This document shows positions 54,348-63,494 of a stretch of DNA of 64,000 bases, piece after piece. The stretch is taken from contig NC_014225.1 in assembly GCF_000092785.1 (NCBI RefSeq), positions 819,340 to 883,339 on the forward strand, written 5' to 3'. Under the pieces are notes generated by a model. That model had not been told where the DNA came from. It was given only the letters and a program-made list of their open reading frames with translations, and did no database searches. Both the position numbers and the translations under genes were made by a program. This DNA is from Waddlia chondrophila WSU 86-1044 (GTDB lineage Bacteria > Chlamydiota > Chlamydiia > Chlamydiales > Waddliaceae). Each line of letters opens with the position of its first letter. Positions within the stretch are counted from its first letter, which is position 1.

Positions 54348-54488
54348 ATGGTCAAACGCACTTACCAACCTAGCAAGAGACGTCGCAAATCAGAGCACGG
54401 ATTCCGAAAAAGAATGGAGACCGCTAGCGGCAGGAAAATTATCAACCGACGCCGCCGCGCAGGAAGAAAAGCCTTAACCCGCGTGTGA
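54348..54488 (+). CDS. rpmH: 50S ribosomal protein L34
   Basis: This 46-residue protein ([20 protein letters not shown], then [17 protein letters not shown]) starts at ATG 54348. It is the expected neighbour of rnpA, whose GTG start overlaps its stop by four bases. It is divergent from rpmJ. The intergenic 182 bp must hold both promoters; no confident pair of boxes is called. Confidence 0.96.
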   Translation: MVKRTYQPSKRRRKSEHGFRKRMETASGRKIINRRRRAGRKALTRV

Positions 54489-54832
54489 GAGCTTGCTTCA
54501 GTAAACAGTCTCGGCTTTTAAAAAAATATCAATTCCTGCGTGTCGTCCGATATGGAAAAAGACATGCGGGAAATTTTTTGGTGGTCGAATCAGTCAAAAA
54601 TCGACTTAACCGTTCTCGATTAGGCATTACAGTTTCCCGTAAATTTGGAAAAGCGGTTCAAAGAAACCGGTTTAAACGTTTAATAAGGGAGGGGTTCCGT
54701 CAGCTTGGCAGTTTGCGGAATTCCGGTATCGATATTCATGTCAAACCGAGATCGAAAGCTAAAGATGTCGATTTTGAAATGATGAGAACAGAGCTTAGCG
54801 CACTTCTGAAATTTGTTCTTGAATCTTGTTAA
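54485..54832 (+). CDS. rnpA: Ribonuclease P protein component
   Basis: This 115-residue protein is the protein subunit of RNase P, which trims the 5' ends of tRNA precursors. It has [20 protein letters not shown], the conserved [20 protein letters not shown] and [14 protein letters not shown] start, overlapping rpmH. It overlaps the convergent gene at 54795 by 38 bp. Confidence 0.95.
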   Translation: MRACFSKQSRLLKKYQFLRVVRYGKRHAGNFLVVESVKNRLNRSRLGITVSRKFGKAVQRNRFKRLIREGFRQLGSLRNSGIDIHVKPRSKAKDVDFEMMRTELSALLKFVLESC

Positions 54833-55814
54833 CTGCCTGGGAGATTTCTTTTTGAATAGCAGGAGGGGCGTGCGCACAGGCGTCTTGCGCAAATTTCAAG
54901 GACTTTTCAAGTTGATTTTCATCCAAATACACTTGAGAGATGACCATATCCAGTTTCCAAGTGTTTTCGATATCTTTTTCCTTAAATTGATTGATATAGT
55001 TGACTAAAGGATAGACCACCGCGTCTGCGTTGACTTTTTTCGATTCTAATTCTTTGCTCAAGCACTCGAATTCCGCAATGGCGACTTGATAATGCGTTAA
55101 ATGTTTATTGTTTGGATCATTGACAAGGAGTTGCTCTTTAATCGCAGCAGCTTCTTCAGAATGTAGAAGGCCGTTTTTGAGCAATATGCGGTAACGTTCA
55201 GTCAAAAAAAAATGGGGAAGGTCTGAGTGGATTCCAGCTTGAACAAGTTTGTCGGAGTCGGCGGCAAGGCCTAGTTCTTGAGATTTTTGATAGAGTCTTT
55301 TCAGTTCCTTTCCAGAATATTCGCGCAGGGAGGGCCTGCGCATTTTTTGTTTGTATGCCGTGAACTCTTGCACCATTTTGATTAGATGTTGAGCATACTT
55401 TTGTCCGCCACCAGAGAGATAGCCTGTCGTTCCGATCAATTCTTCGTTGCCGTTGATCAAGACAACTGTCGGGTAGCTTTTGATGGAATAACGCTCCTTT
55501 AGCGTCTGGTTCTGTTCGCGAGTTTTTGCATCGAGGTTCTTTTTCATTGGATAGTCTAAAACAACAAAAATCATTTTGTTTCCAATCGCCTCTGCAAATT
55601 CCTGAGTATTCAGCACCTCATTTTCAAGTTTTTTGCACCATCCGCACCAGTCTGAGCCGGTAAAAAACAGAAAAATCGGCTTCGATGTGGCTTTCGACTC
55701 TTGTAATGCTTTTTCGTAATTTGTGTGCCATGCAATCCCGTTCTTTTGTTCGCTTGACTCCAGTATCGGCAGCGCAGCTAAGAGAAAGATGGTTAAAAAT
55801 AGATAACCTTTCAT
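54795..55814 (-). CDS. Secreted thioredoxin-fold protein
   Basis: This 339-residue protein has a signal peptide (MKGYLFLTIFLLAALPILES) and a thioredoxin-like domain with active-site pair WCGWCK (in FTGSDWCGWCKKLENEV) and the cis-Pro loop IKSYPTVVLINGNEE. A helical C-terminal region of about 170 residues follows and may hold tetratricopeptide-like repeats. It probably works on disulfides in the periplasm, where the cysteine-rich chlamydial envelope proteins need it. The ATG at 55814 has AAGGAG upstream; the open frame extends to 55952 without support. Confidence 0.85.
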   Translation of the reverse strand: MKGYLFLTIFLLAALPILESSEQKNGIAWHTNYEKALQESKATSKPIFLFFTGSDWCGWCKKLENEVLNTQEFAEAIGNKMIFVVLDYPMKKNLDAKTREQNQTLKERYSIKSYPTVVLINGNEELIGTTGYLSGGGQKYAQHLIKMVQEFTAYKQKMRRPSLREYSGKELKRLYQKSQELGLAADSDKLVQAGIHSDLPHFFLTERYRILLKNGLLHSEEAAAIKEQLLVNDPNNKHLTHYQVAIAEFECLSKELESKKVNADAVVYPLVNYINQFKEKDIENTWKLDMVISQVYLDENQLEKSLKFAQDACAHAPPAIQKEISQAVNKIQEQISEVR

Positions 55815-55928
55815 TTCAAATAAACTCCTTCGTAAGGTATCATGATGCATCGAATTAGCCTCAAATTTTGAATTTTGAAGCTTCACCAAAACTACTTCAG
55901 GAATTGGAATTTTAGCAAGGAACTGTTT

Positions 55929-56417
55929 TTGAACTTGACCAGGCAACACCATACTGTTGTTTTAAGGCACCGCAAGGAGAATCTTAAAAAGTGCAGCCTG
56001 ACGGGATTGGAAAGTCGGAAGGATATGTGTTTTTTCAGTTATCCGACAGACATTTTGCCCGACCTATCCGAATATGTCTTGCTAGCCATGAATGCACCTT
56101 CTTTGTCCAAAGATGATGGAGAGCGAGGCTTGTTTTTGATCGATGCTACCTGGCGTTATGCGGAAAAAATGGATCGCTTTGTCGCTTCTCATCAACAGGT
56201 TGCTAAACGTAGTCTTCCGAGCGGATGGAAAACAGCGTATCCCAGAAAACAGGAAGATTGTCCAAATCCTGAGCATGGCTTGGCATCGATAGAGGCGTTG
56301 TTTGCAGCGTATCATATCCTGGGATGGTCAACAGAAGGCTTATTGGATCATTACTATTGGAAAGATTTGTTTATTCAAAAAAATGAAAAATTAATATCTT
56401 TTAATCTTTTTGAATGA
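55929..56417 (+). CDS. Conserved protein with DTW/Tsr3-like sequence
   Basis: This protein of about 162 residues starts at TTG 55929, for which AAGGA at 55918-55922 is a well-spaced ribosome site; no ATG is available before the conserved region. Conserved parts are HTVVLRHRKENLKKCSLTGL, GLFLIDATWRYAEKM, RSLPSGWKTAYPRKQEDC and GLASIEALFAAYHILG. The D-x-T-W step and the ASIEAL-x-AA-x-ILG end recall the DTW/Tsr3 rRNA and tRNA aminocarboxypropyl transferases. That is inference; the substrate is not known. It is followed at once by the symporter gene. Confidence 0.65.
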   Translation: MNLTRQHHTVVLRHRKENLKKCSLTGLESRKDMCFFSYPTDILPDLSEYVLLAMNAPSLSKDDGERGLFLIDATWRYAEKMDRFVASHQQVAKRSLPSGWKTAYPRKQEDCPNPEHGLASIEALFAAYHILGWSTEGLLDHYYWKDLFIQKNEKLISFNLFE

Positions 56418-57813
56418 TATTATTAGTTTTTTAAAATCGGAGTTTTATAATCTTGTGTTTTCTTTTCTGGAATTTTTCGAAAATTTTATTTGGGAATACC
56501 TCGGTGTGCCGGCAGTTGTGATTCTTGGAATCACATTAACGATTCAATCCCGCGGGTTTCAGCTGCGCAATCTTCCGACAGTCCTTAGGCGATTTTTCAG
56601 CTATTTCTTTATGAAGACAGAGGGGAAAGGCGTGCACCCGATCAAGGCTTTTTTTGCCTGCGTCGGAGGGTGCGTCGGCGTTGGCAATATCGTCGGAATC
56701 TGCACTGCCATTCAGATTGGCGGCCCAGGAGCGCTTTTTTGGATTTGGATAACTGCAATTATCGGCATGGTTGTTAAGTATGCGGAAGTGTACTTGGGAG
56801 TCAAATACAGAAAAGATCATGGGGACGGCACTTATTCGGGGGGACCGATGTTCTTCCTTAAGAGGGCGACTGCGCAAAGTTGGATTCCGGTCACTGTTTG
56901 TCTGCTGCTTTGCATCTATGGTGTTGAAGTCTACCAGTTCCGTGTTATCACTGAGAGTTTGTCGGAAAATTTCCATCTTCATCCGGGTTTTGTTTCTGCC
57001 GCTTTGATCGTTTGTGTGATCTTTGCCGGCAGCGGAGGGGTTGCAAGGGTTGGCCATATCGCAAGTTATTTAATACCGGTTTTTGTCTTCCTGTTTCTTG
57101 GAATGGGTTTTTGGGTTTTGGCGCATCATCTTCATCAGATTCCCATTGTTTTATCCCAGGTGTTTTCTCAGGCGTTTACGGGAAATTCAGCAGTTGGCGG
57201 CGCATTTGGAAGCGCGATCATGATCACTGTTTCTCAAGGGGTTAGAAGAGGGTGCTATACAGGAGATCTCGGCGTGGGCTACGCTTCGGTGATTCATAGC
57301 GAAAGCGAGGTGGAGTCTGCCGAGAAACAAGCCTCTTTAGTGATTGTCGATGTGTTTCTGGATACCTTCGTGATTTGCACCATGAGTGTGATGATGATCT
57401 TAACAACTGGAATCTGGCAACAGCCGATGGAAGCCGGAATGTTGATCCAAACTGTTTTGCGTGATTACTTTCCCGGGATGGACTACTTTATGCCTTTATT
57501 TCTTTTCCTTTTAGGGTATTCAACGATTTCCGCCTATTTTGTCGTCGGACTTAAGTGTGCTGAACACGTGTCTAAAAAATGGGGCGTATTGATGTTTAAC
57601 GTCTACGCAGTTCTGGCGCTTGTTCTTTCTGTGTTTTTCGATACCTCGCAAGCACAATCTGTAATGGCGATTGCTGGCGGTTTGCTGTTGTTGATCAACA
57701 GTTGGGGGATATGGACGCTGCGCAAAGAGATCTCTTATGCAATTCAGGAAGAGGTCATTCTTTCCACGATCTCCGGCCAAGAAGAAGAGGGGATTTCAGC
57801 TCCGATCAGTTGA
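56410..57813 (+). CDS. Sodium:alanine (AGCS) symporter
   Basis: This transporter of about 467 residues has 10-11 membrane spans and the AGCS motifs HPIKAFFACVGGCVGVGNIV, FWIWITAIIGMVVKYAEVYL, DGTYSGGPMFFLKRA and GVRRGCYTGDLGVGYASVIH. It imports alanine or glycine with sodium. The TTG start overlaps the previous stop by 8 bp; no ribosome site is evident, and a GTG about ten codons later is an alternative. It overlaps the PfkB gene tail-to-tail by 70 bp. Confidence 0.9.
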   Translation: MNDIISFLKSEFYNLVFSFLEFFENFIWEYLGVPAVVILGITLTIQSRGFQLRNLPTVLRRFFSYFFMKTEGKGVHPIKAFFACVGGCVGVGNIVGICTAIQIGGPGALFWIWITAIIGMVVKYAEVYLGVKYRKDHGDGTYSGGPMFFLKRATAQSWIPVTVCLLLCIYGVEVYQFRVITESLSENFHLHPGFVSAALIVCVIFAGSGGVARVGHIASYLIPVFVFLFLGMGFWVLAHHLHQIPIVLSQVFSQAFTGNSAVGGAFGSAIMITVSQGVRRGCYTGDLGVGYASVIHSESEVESAEKQASLVIVDVFLDTFVICTMSVMMILTTGIWQQPMEAGMLIQTVLRDYFPGMDYFMPLFLFLLGYSTISAYFVVGLKCAEHVSKKWGVLMFNVYAVLALVLSVFFDTSQAQSVMAIAGGLLLLINSWGIWTLRKEISYAIQEEVILSTISGQEEEGISAPIS

Positions 57814-58721
57814 ACAACTGCTGCGCCGGTGATCGCTCCGTATCGGGCGCATTCTTTTAATGGAAGCCCCTTGAGCATCCCGTGCAGAAAACCGCTGGCA
57901 AAGAGGTCGCCGGCACCGGTTGTGTCTAAGGGGACAGTTGGAAAAGCAGAGGAGTGGAAGAGCTCTTCTCCGCTTCCTATCCAGCAACCGTTTTTTCCTA
58001 CCATGACAGCTGCTGTTTGACAAAGCGAGCTCAAGACTTTACACCCTTCTTTGGGGTCTTTTCCGGTAAAAGAGCGCGTTTCTTCTTCATTAGAAAAGAG
58101 AATGGAAACATATTCGGAGAGCAGTTCGTATAGGCTGCTTTGAAACTCTTTAACAATCTCAAAGCTTCCCATGTCGAATGAAATAAGAGCTCCGGCCTCT
58201 TTTGCATATTTCATCGCTTGTTTTGTTAAACCTGGAACGAGTAAGGAATACCCTTCAATGTGGACGAGCTTCACTCCTTGAAAATATTTGGGGTCAAGGT
58301 CTTCAGGCGTCATTTCGCCTCCGGCACCCATAAATGAACGGCAGGTGCGTTTCCCATCCGGAGTGATTAAGCAGGCAACATGAGCTGTCGGAGATCCGTT
58401 GTAGCAGACAAGAGGTTCGACTCTGGATTTCTTCAGTTCGTTGATCACTTTTTCACCAGTCAAATCCAGACCGATTTTTCCGGTTAAGGCGCATGCGTGG
58501 CCCAAAGAGGCTAGACCTTTGATTGTATTGCAGCAGCTGCCTCCGGCGATTTGAAGAGGGATAGATCCGCTGTTCTCAATGATGGAAATCATTTCGTCGT
58601 AAGAAACCAATTCCATGCCGTATGGCTTTCCCTGAATTGTTTTTAAAAAGGAGGGATCTACTGAGATTAAATGATCAAGGATGGGGGTGCCTACTCCCAA
58701 AACTTCACGTATTTTAGTCAT
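57744..58721 (-). CDS. PfkB-family carbohydrate/nucleoside kinase
   Basis: This 325-residue kinase has the N-terminal GVGTPILDHLISVDPSFL, GGSCCNTIKGLASLGHACAL and the C-terminal signature TVPLDTTGAGDLFASGFLHG with the catalytic Asp. The layout is closest to adenosine or sugar kinases of the PfkB family; the substrate is unproven. The start overlaps pgsA by 8 bp. Confidence 0.9.
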   Translation of the reverse strand: MTKIREVLGVGTPILDHLISVDPSFLKTIQGKPYGMELVSYDEMISIIENSGSIPLQIAGGSCCNTIKGLASLGHACALTGKIGLDLTGEKVINELKKSRVEPLVCYNGSPTAHVACLITPDGKRTCRSFMGAGGEMTPEDLDPKYFQGVKLVHIEGYSLLVPGLTKQAMKYAKEAGALISFDMGSFEIVKEFQSSLYELLSEYVSILFSNEEETRSFTGKDPKEGCKVLSSLCQTAAVMVGKNGCWIGSGEELFHSSAFPTVPLDTTGAGDLFASGFLHGMLKGLPLKECARYGAITGAAVVQLIGAEIPSSSWPEIVERMTSS

Positions 58722-59307
58722 GATTTGTTAAAAGTTTGGTGATGTGCTTGCGATTGGCGTGCAAATATTCAAACCCTGAAAGCAGGGCATAAGCTGCGGC
58801 AATTCCCACAATCCAAGAGCTCGCCAAATGCAGTGTTTGAGTGCTTAAAATCCCAAGAGAATGAGGAATCATCAGAATCAAGATGGCAAATGCAGCAATT
58901 GCTTGAATGACAGCTTTAAGCTTGCCGCTGAAACGGGCTGCAAGGGTAAATCCACGCAGCGCACAGATGGTGCGAAGTGTACTGATGACAGAGTCTCTGT
59001 AAAGGAAAACAAATATGAGGATCATCGGTACACGGATTGGCTCTAGAGTAAAGGTTAAAAAAACAGAAATGCGATAGATGCTGTCAGCCATGGGGTCAAG
59101 AATTTTTCCTAAATCTGTGACTTGATTTGTTTTACGAGCGATATAGCCGTCGAATGCATCGGAAAATTCTGACATGCTCAGCAAAAAAATTAGGATGTAG
59201 GGGAGGGCAATATCACTAATGCCCAGTTGAGCATGAGCAATATAAATCAACAGAAAGATTGGGCTGATAAAGATGCGAAAAAAAGTAAAATAATGAGCAA
59301 TATTCAT
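58714..59307 (-). CDS. pgsA: CDP-diacylglycerol-glycerol-3-phosphate 3-phosphatidyltransferase
   Basis: This 197-residue membrane enzyme of the CDP-alcohol phosphatidyltransferase family has the motif DGYIARKTNQVTDLGKILDP, fitting the DGxxAR...GxxxDxxxD pattern. It makes phosphatidylglycerol phosphate from CDP-diacylglycerol. Chlamydia also carries a pgsA gene in this part of its map. It overlaps the PfkB gene by 8 bp. Confidence 0.9.
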   Translation of the reverse strand: MNIAHYFTFFRIFISPIFLLIYIAHAQLGISDIALPYILIFLLSMSEFSDAFDGYIARKTNQVTDLGKILDPMADSIYRISVFLTFTLEPIRVPMILIFVFLYRDSVISTLRTICALRGFTLAARFSGKLKAVIQAIAAFAILILMIPHSLGILSTQTLHLASSWIVGIAAAYALLSGFEYLHANRKHITKLLTNHD

Positions 59308-59343
59308 AACTGTAAGAGATCTTACAGGATCTTGCGTATCAGA

Positions 59344-60927
59344 TCAAGCAGTAGCTGCGGTTAAAGGCGCTGCTTGATCGATGATGGCTTGATGTTCTTT
59401 AACGGCTCCAGAGTCGGAAAGAGCCTTTGCATCAGGTTTTGTCGCTTCGAGATAAGCTTGAGCAACCTCTTTCATCTCTTGACTTAAGTAGGGATTTTGC
59501 TCCACGCTTTCAGCGCTCATGTCGTGGTCTGCGAGCGTATTGCCATGTTGACAGTCACGCAGCACATGGTTCGCGTCTCTGTATTCATTGAGCGCATTCT
59601 GAATGCGTTTGCGTTCTTCGTCGCTCAAATTTTCTTTTTCAAGTTGCTCAAGAAGGTGCTTTGTAAAACTTGTGTCGCTTGTCAATCCCTTACGTAGCAT
59701 TAAGCCGATTCCCGCGCCAGCTTTTTCCACATAGGTCTGCATGAGGGTCATCTGAAATTTTTGACCTGATAATTTAGCATTCCTTTTATAGATCTTTGCC
59801 TGTGCTCTTCTTGCAGTTAACCGCTCCGCTTTAACTTCTTCAAAGGTCATGCCCCTTGCGTTTTTTCCTTCGAATCGATCCGCTTCCATCAAAGCTTCCA
59901 GCTCTTCCGGTTTGGCATGCAGAACTTTCATAAATTTTGAAAATTCAGCGTTTCCTCTGGTAACCATGAGGTCTCCCTGCTCTTTTCTTTTGAAAGCAAG
60001 AGGAGTGTAATCATGATCGGGTTGTTCAGGGTCCAATCCTTTTTTTAGATATTTGTTGCCGGCTTCATTGATTTTTCTTCCTTCTTGCGATTGATCAATA
60101 TAGATGTGCACCTTTTTCCCTGACCGGTTGTATAGTCTGATCCCCAGGGAGGATGCGGCTTCTTTTTGATTGATTGAATCTTCCAGCTGATGGCTGCGGT
60201 CGTCTCCTTTAGCGGTTAGATCCAGTTGCCAGTTTGAAAACATCATGCGGTTTTGGTCTGTGTAGCCTTGTTTGCCGACAAGGTTTGTTTGGCGCAAATC
60301 ATCGATGCAATCTTTGACGTAAGTATAGTCTTTGTGCTGTGGATTGAGTGCTGCTTTGTGTAGGTGTCGATGGCATTTCACAGCTAGAATCGCTCGGTGC
60401 TGCTGTAAGCGGATCTGCTCCGGATCGCTGAAATCTTGTGGCTGTTCGACCCCGGTCACAGTCCATTGGCTTTTTTTGATTGTCTTCTGCTCCCCATCGA
60501 TTGTGACGTCAATTTCCCAGGTTGTCAGAAATTTGTAGTATTTTTTTCCTGTAGCTGGATCAGTGTGCGTATCTGCGACAACAGAAGAGTCCGCTCTGCC
60601 GCTTTCCTTAAGTAATTTGCCTCGAATGCCGGTCACTCCTTGCTTTAAATTGACGAGCGCTTCTTCTCTTGAAGAGCCGGTAAGGCGGCCTTGGCCTGCT
60701 TCGTCCAGCAAGGCCTGTTCAAGGCAGCGCAAGGTGTTGCCTTCGGGAAGATCAGAGTTTGGAAAATGGGTCTCCACCTGGTCGGCAGGAATCAGCCGTC
60801 CGCTTTCTACTTGAATATCAGCAGTATAATCATCTCCAGTTTGTTCAACACTAATATCGATGTCGCTTCCCGTGGATTGGACGCCTAATGTAAAATCTTG
60901 CTGTGGACCTGTGGGATTTACTGACAT
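59344..60927 (-). CDS. Large hypothetical protein, effector candidate
   Basis: This 527-residue protein has no signal peptide or membrane span and no recognised domain. The N-terminal 50 residues are rich in Ser, Thr, Gly, Asp and Gln (SVNPTGPQQDFTLGVQSTGS), typical of type III secretion N-termini. The central part has strands (TWEIDVTIDGEQKTIKKSQW) and the C-terminal half is helical and charged (HLLEQLEKENLSDEERKRIQ). The ribosome site AGAGAGGAA precedes the ATG. It may be an effector, on composition alone. Confidence 0.65.
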   Translation of the reverse strand: MSVNPTGPQQDFTLGVQSTGSDIDISVEQTGDDYTADIQVESGRLIPADQVETHFPNSDLPEGNTLRCLEQALLDEAGQGRLTGSSREEALVNLKQGVTGIRGKLLKESGRADSSVVADTHTDPATGKKYYKFLTTWEIDVTIDGEQKTIKKSQWTVTGVEQPQDFSDPEQIRLQQHRAILAVKCHRHLHKAALNPQHKDYTYVKDCIDDLRQTNLVGKQGYTDQNRMMFSNWQLDLTAKGDDRSHQLEDSINQKEAASSLGIRLYNRSGKKVHIYIDQSQEGRKINEAGNKYLKKGLDPEQPDHDYTPLAFKRKEQGDLMVTRGNAEFSKFMKVLHAKPEELEALMEADRFEGKNARGMTFEEVKAERLTARRAQAKIYKRNAKLSGQKFQMTLMQTYVEKAGAGIGLMLRKGLTSDTSFTKHLLEQLEKENLSDEERKRIQNALNEYRDANHVLRDCQHGNTLADHDMSAESVEQNPYLSQEMKEVAQAYLEATKPDAKALSDSGAVKEHQAIIDQAAPLTAATA

Positions 60928-61109
60928 AAAACAATTCCTCTCTCTTTAAAAGATATTATAGATAAAATTATATTATTTGTAAACTAATGTTAATATTTTC
61001 TTTACAATTAGAGTTGTGTTGAAAAAAACTGAGAGGAAAATTTTTGCAAAATAGATCCTTGCAAATAAATCCGCTAAAAGGTAACTTATTGTCTTTAAAT
61101 TTACCAAAT

Positions 61110-61181
61110 TGGGGTGTAGCCAAGCGGTAAGGCAGCGGTTTTTGGTACCGCCATGCGCAGGTTCGAATCCTGCCACCCCAA
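61110..61181 (+). tRNA. tRNA-Gln (anticodon TTG)
   Basis: The 72-nt cloverleaf has acceptor arms TGGGGTG and CACCCCA, a T arm GCAGG-TTCGAAT-CCTGC and an anticodon arm GCGGT-TTTTGGT-ACCGC. The loop gives anticodon TTG (reads CAA). The discriminator is A; CCA is not encoded. Confidence 0.96.
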
Positions 61182-61201
61182 ATGATACTGTGGTTTGATT
61201 G

Positions 61202-62191
61202 ATGGCCGAAAATTTTCCGAAGGCAATCCTTTTTTCCGGAACTTCTCATCCGAAGCTGGCAAAAGGGATTTCGGATAATTTGGGAATCGAACTTGGTCGA
61301 GTGGCTTTGGATCACTTTCCTGATGGAGAAATTTCTGTTCAAATTCAGGAAAACGTACGCGGGAGGGATGTCTTTATTGTACAAACCGTCGCTTTGGATC
61401 CGAATAATTACTTGATGGAGTTGCTGATCATGATCGACGCTTTGAAGCGTGCTTCTTCTCAGTCCATTACTGTTGTTATCCCTTATTTTGGGTATGCCAG
61501 ACAGGACAGAAAAGACAGGCCTAGAGTGCCGATTACGGCTAAATTGGTTGCAAATCTTCTTCAAAATGCCGGGGCATCCCGTCTATTGACGATGGATCTG
61601 CACACCGATCAACTGCAAGGCTTTTTCGACATTCCTGTCGATAATTTGTATGCGAGACCCTGTATTGTTGAGGGGGTCAAGCGCGATCTTGACCCGTCTA
61701 ATCTGGTCGTTGTCACTCCCGATATCGGAAGTGTCAAGCTCGCGAAGGCTTATGCTCAGCAATTAGGCGTTGATTTTGCAATTGTCGATAAACATCGATG
61801 CGACTCTTCAACGATTGATGTGGTCACATTGATTGGGGATGTAAAAGGAAAAGATGTTCTTCTCGCTGACGATATGTGCTCTACAGCAGGCACTTTGGTG
61901 TCAGCAGCGAAAGTTTGCCGAGAGAAGGGCGCCAATCGGATTTTCGCAGCTGTGACGCACGGTTTATTCGTTGGTTCAGCTGTTGAAAAAATTGAAAATA
62001 GTCCGATTGAAGTGCTGTATATGAGTAATACCATACCATATACCGAACGTTTAGACGGAGCTGAAAAAATTCGCACCGTCTCCGTCGCGAATCTCTTTGG
62101 GCAAGCGATTCACTGCATTTTGTCTCGCGAGTCTATCTCTTCCTTGTTCAAGCTCGATTGCAGCGCTGAGCCATCTCTCAGTCGCAGCTAA
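61202..62191 (+). CDS. prs: Ribose-phosphate pyrophosphokinase
   Basis: PRPP synthetase of about 329 residues. It has LFSGTSHPKLAKGISDNLGI, VALDHFPDGEISVQIQENVR, VVIPYFGYARQDRKDRPRVP with the flexible ATP-binding loop, and the PRPP motif DVLLADDMCSTAGTLVSAAK. It supplies PRPP for nucleotide and aromatic amino-acid synthesis. The ATG at 61202 is preferred over a TTG three bases upstream. It starts 20 bp after the tRNA. Confidence 0.95.
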   Translation: MAENFPKAILFSGTSHPKLAKGISDNLGIELGRVALDHFPDGEISVQIQENVRGRDVFIVQTVALDPNNYLMELLIMIDALKRASSQSITVVIPYFGYARQDRKDRPRVPITAKLVANLLQNAGASRLLTMDLHTDQLQGFFDIPVDNLYARPCIVEGVKRDLDPSNLVVVTPDIGSVKLAKAYAQQLGVDFAIVDKHRCDSSTIDVVTLIGDVKGKDVLLADDMCSTAGTLVSAAKVCREKGANRIFAAVTHGLFVGSAVEKIENSPIEVLYMSNTIPYTERLDGAEKIRTVSVANLFGQAIHCILSRESISSLFKLDCSAEPSLSRS

Positions 62192-62193
62192 GG

Positions 62194-62221
62194 GATACCG
62201 AACGGCTTTAAAGTCGGTATC
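62194..62221 (+). terminator. Hairpin between prs and rplY
   Basis: GATACCGA pairs with TCGGTATC over 8 bp with a 12-base loop; ATTTAAG follows, with a weak T run. It lies directly after the prs stop and could end the prs transcript. Confidence 0.5.
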
Positions 62222-62300
62222 ATTTAAGTGAGAAACCAACAGTGGTTGCGGCAAGAGTCGTTGACCATGCTATCATCCTAACGATTAGGGGGGTGTTTTA

Positions 62301-62861
62301 ATGAAACTGAAGTTTGAACAGAGAACCGCTGAAAAGAAAAGCGATTCTAGAAGTCTTCGCAATCTAGGGAAAATTCCTGCTGTGCTTTATGTCCGCGGCA
62401 AGGATTCAGAAGCGATTGCGGTTGATGCAGCCGATTTTGAAACGGTCTTGAGAACAGTTAAAAAAGGGCGTTTGTCGACAACAAAGTTGGCGCTTGTGGA
62501 TGGAACCGGCAAAGAGAGAAATGTTTTAGTCAAAGATATTCAATATCATGTCACGACATACAATGTGTTGCACCTCGATTTTGAGGAGTTGCTTGACAAT
62601 GTCAAAATCAAAGTCAAAGTGCCGATTGAGTGTGTTGGGGAAGTGGATTGCGTAGGAATTAAGTTAGGTGGAGTTCTCCGTCGGGTGATCCGTTATTTGC
62701 GTGTGCATTGCTTGCCAAAGGATTTACCGGAATTTTTCAAAATGGATGTGAAAACTCTTGGTTTGAAGGAATCGCGAAAGCTTTCGGATTTGGAGATTCC
62801 TGAAACTGTCAGGCCTTTGATGGATCTGAATGAAGTTGCGGTAACAATCGCTAAGAGATAA
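62301..62861 (+). CDS. rplY: 50S ribosomal protein L25/general stress protein Ctc
   Basis: This 186-residue protein of the TL5/Ctc form (L25 core plus a C-terminal beta domain) contains [40 protein letters not shown] and [15 protein letters not shown]. It binds 5S rRNA. rplY-pth-rpsF-rpsR is also the order I recall in Chlamydia. Confidence 0.95.
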   Translation: MKLKFEQRTAEKKSDSRSLRNLGKIPAVLYVRGKDSEAIAVDAADFETVLRTVKKGRLSTTKLALVDGTGKERNVLVKDIQYHVTTYNVLHLDFEELLDNVKIKVKVPIECVGEVDCVGIKLGGVLRRVIRYLRVHCLPKDLPEFFKMDVKTLGLKESRKLSDLEIPETVRPLMDLNEVAVTIAKR

Positions 62862-62873
62862 GGGTAAGCGCTT

Positions 62874-63494
62874 GTGACGGAAAAAGAGCAAAAAGCAGTT
62901 GTATTCGTTGGATTGGGAAATCCTGGTTCAAAATACGCAATGACCCGTCACAATATGGGGTTTCTCCTGATCGAGAGCTTTGCCCGCCTTCATGGAGTTA
63001 TCCTAAAAGAAGAGAAGAAATTACAAGCTAAAACAGGTAAATGCCAGATTGGCGAATGGACTGTTCATCTGTTAATGCCGCTGACTTATATGAATCTCAG
63101 TGGACAGGCGGTCGGAAGATTCATCAATTATTTTAAGCTCACTACAGACAATGTTGTCGTGGTGACAGATGACGTTGCGATCCCGTTTGGAGAGTTGCGG
63201 CTTAGGGAAAAAGGGTCTGCGGGCGGACACAACGGTTTAAAAAGTGTCGAACAGCACTTAGGAAGCCATTGTTATACTCGGTTGCGCGTGGGCATAGGGC
63301 GTGGGGTTGATCCCAGCCAAGAGCTCAGTGATTATGTCCTGGACCCGTTTAACAAGAGTGAGATGGAGCAGTTGCCTTCCTTGTTAAATCAAGGAGTCAA
63401 GGCTTTGGAGCTCTTGTTGAAAGATTCTTTGCAGAACGCAATGAACGTCGTCAATAGCAAGTTAAAACCCCAAGAGGAAATACAAAATGGGTGA
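62874..63494 (+). CDS. pth: Peptidyl-tRNA hydrolase
   Basis: This 206-residue enzyme recycles stalled peptidyl-tRNA. It has VVFVGLGNPGSKYAMTRHNM (catalytic His near residue 26), HLLMPLTYMNLSGQAVG, VVVTDDVAIPFGELRLREKG and SAGGHNGLKSVEQHLGS. It starts with GTG at 62874, preceded by AAGGG. It overlaps rpsF by 8 bp. Confidence 0.96.
   Translation: MTEKEQKAVVFVGLGNPGSKYAMTRHNMGFLLIESFARLHGVILKEEKKLQAKTGKCQIGEWTVHLLMPLTYMNLSGQAVGRFINYFKLTTDNVVVVTDDVAIPFGELRLREKGSAGGHNGLKSVEQHLGSHCYTRLRVGIGRGVDPSQELSDYVLDPFNKSEMEQLPSLLNQGVKALELLLKDSLQNAMNVVNSKLKPQEEIQNG

Noticed and set aside
56536-57057. 173-codon minus-strand ORF inside the AGCS symporter
   Set aside because: Antisense to conserved transporter motifs; residue composition is unlike a protein.
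60973-61176. Minus-strand ORF of 67 codons starting MAGFEPAHGG
   Set aside because: It is antisense to tRNA-Gln; such ORFs are a well-known annotation artefact at tRNA genes.
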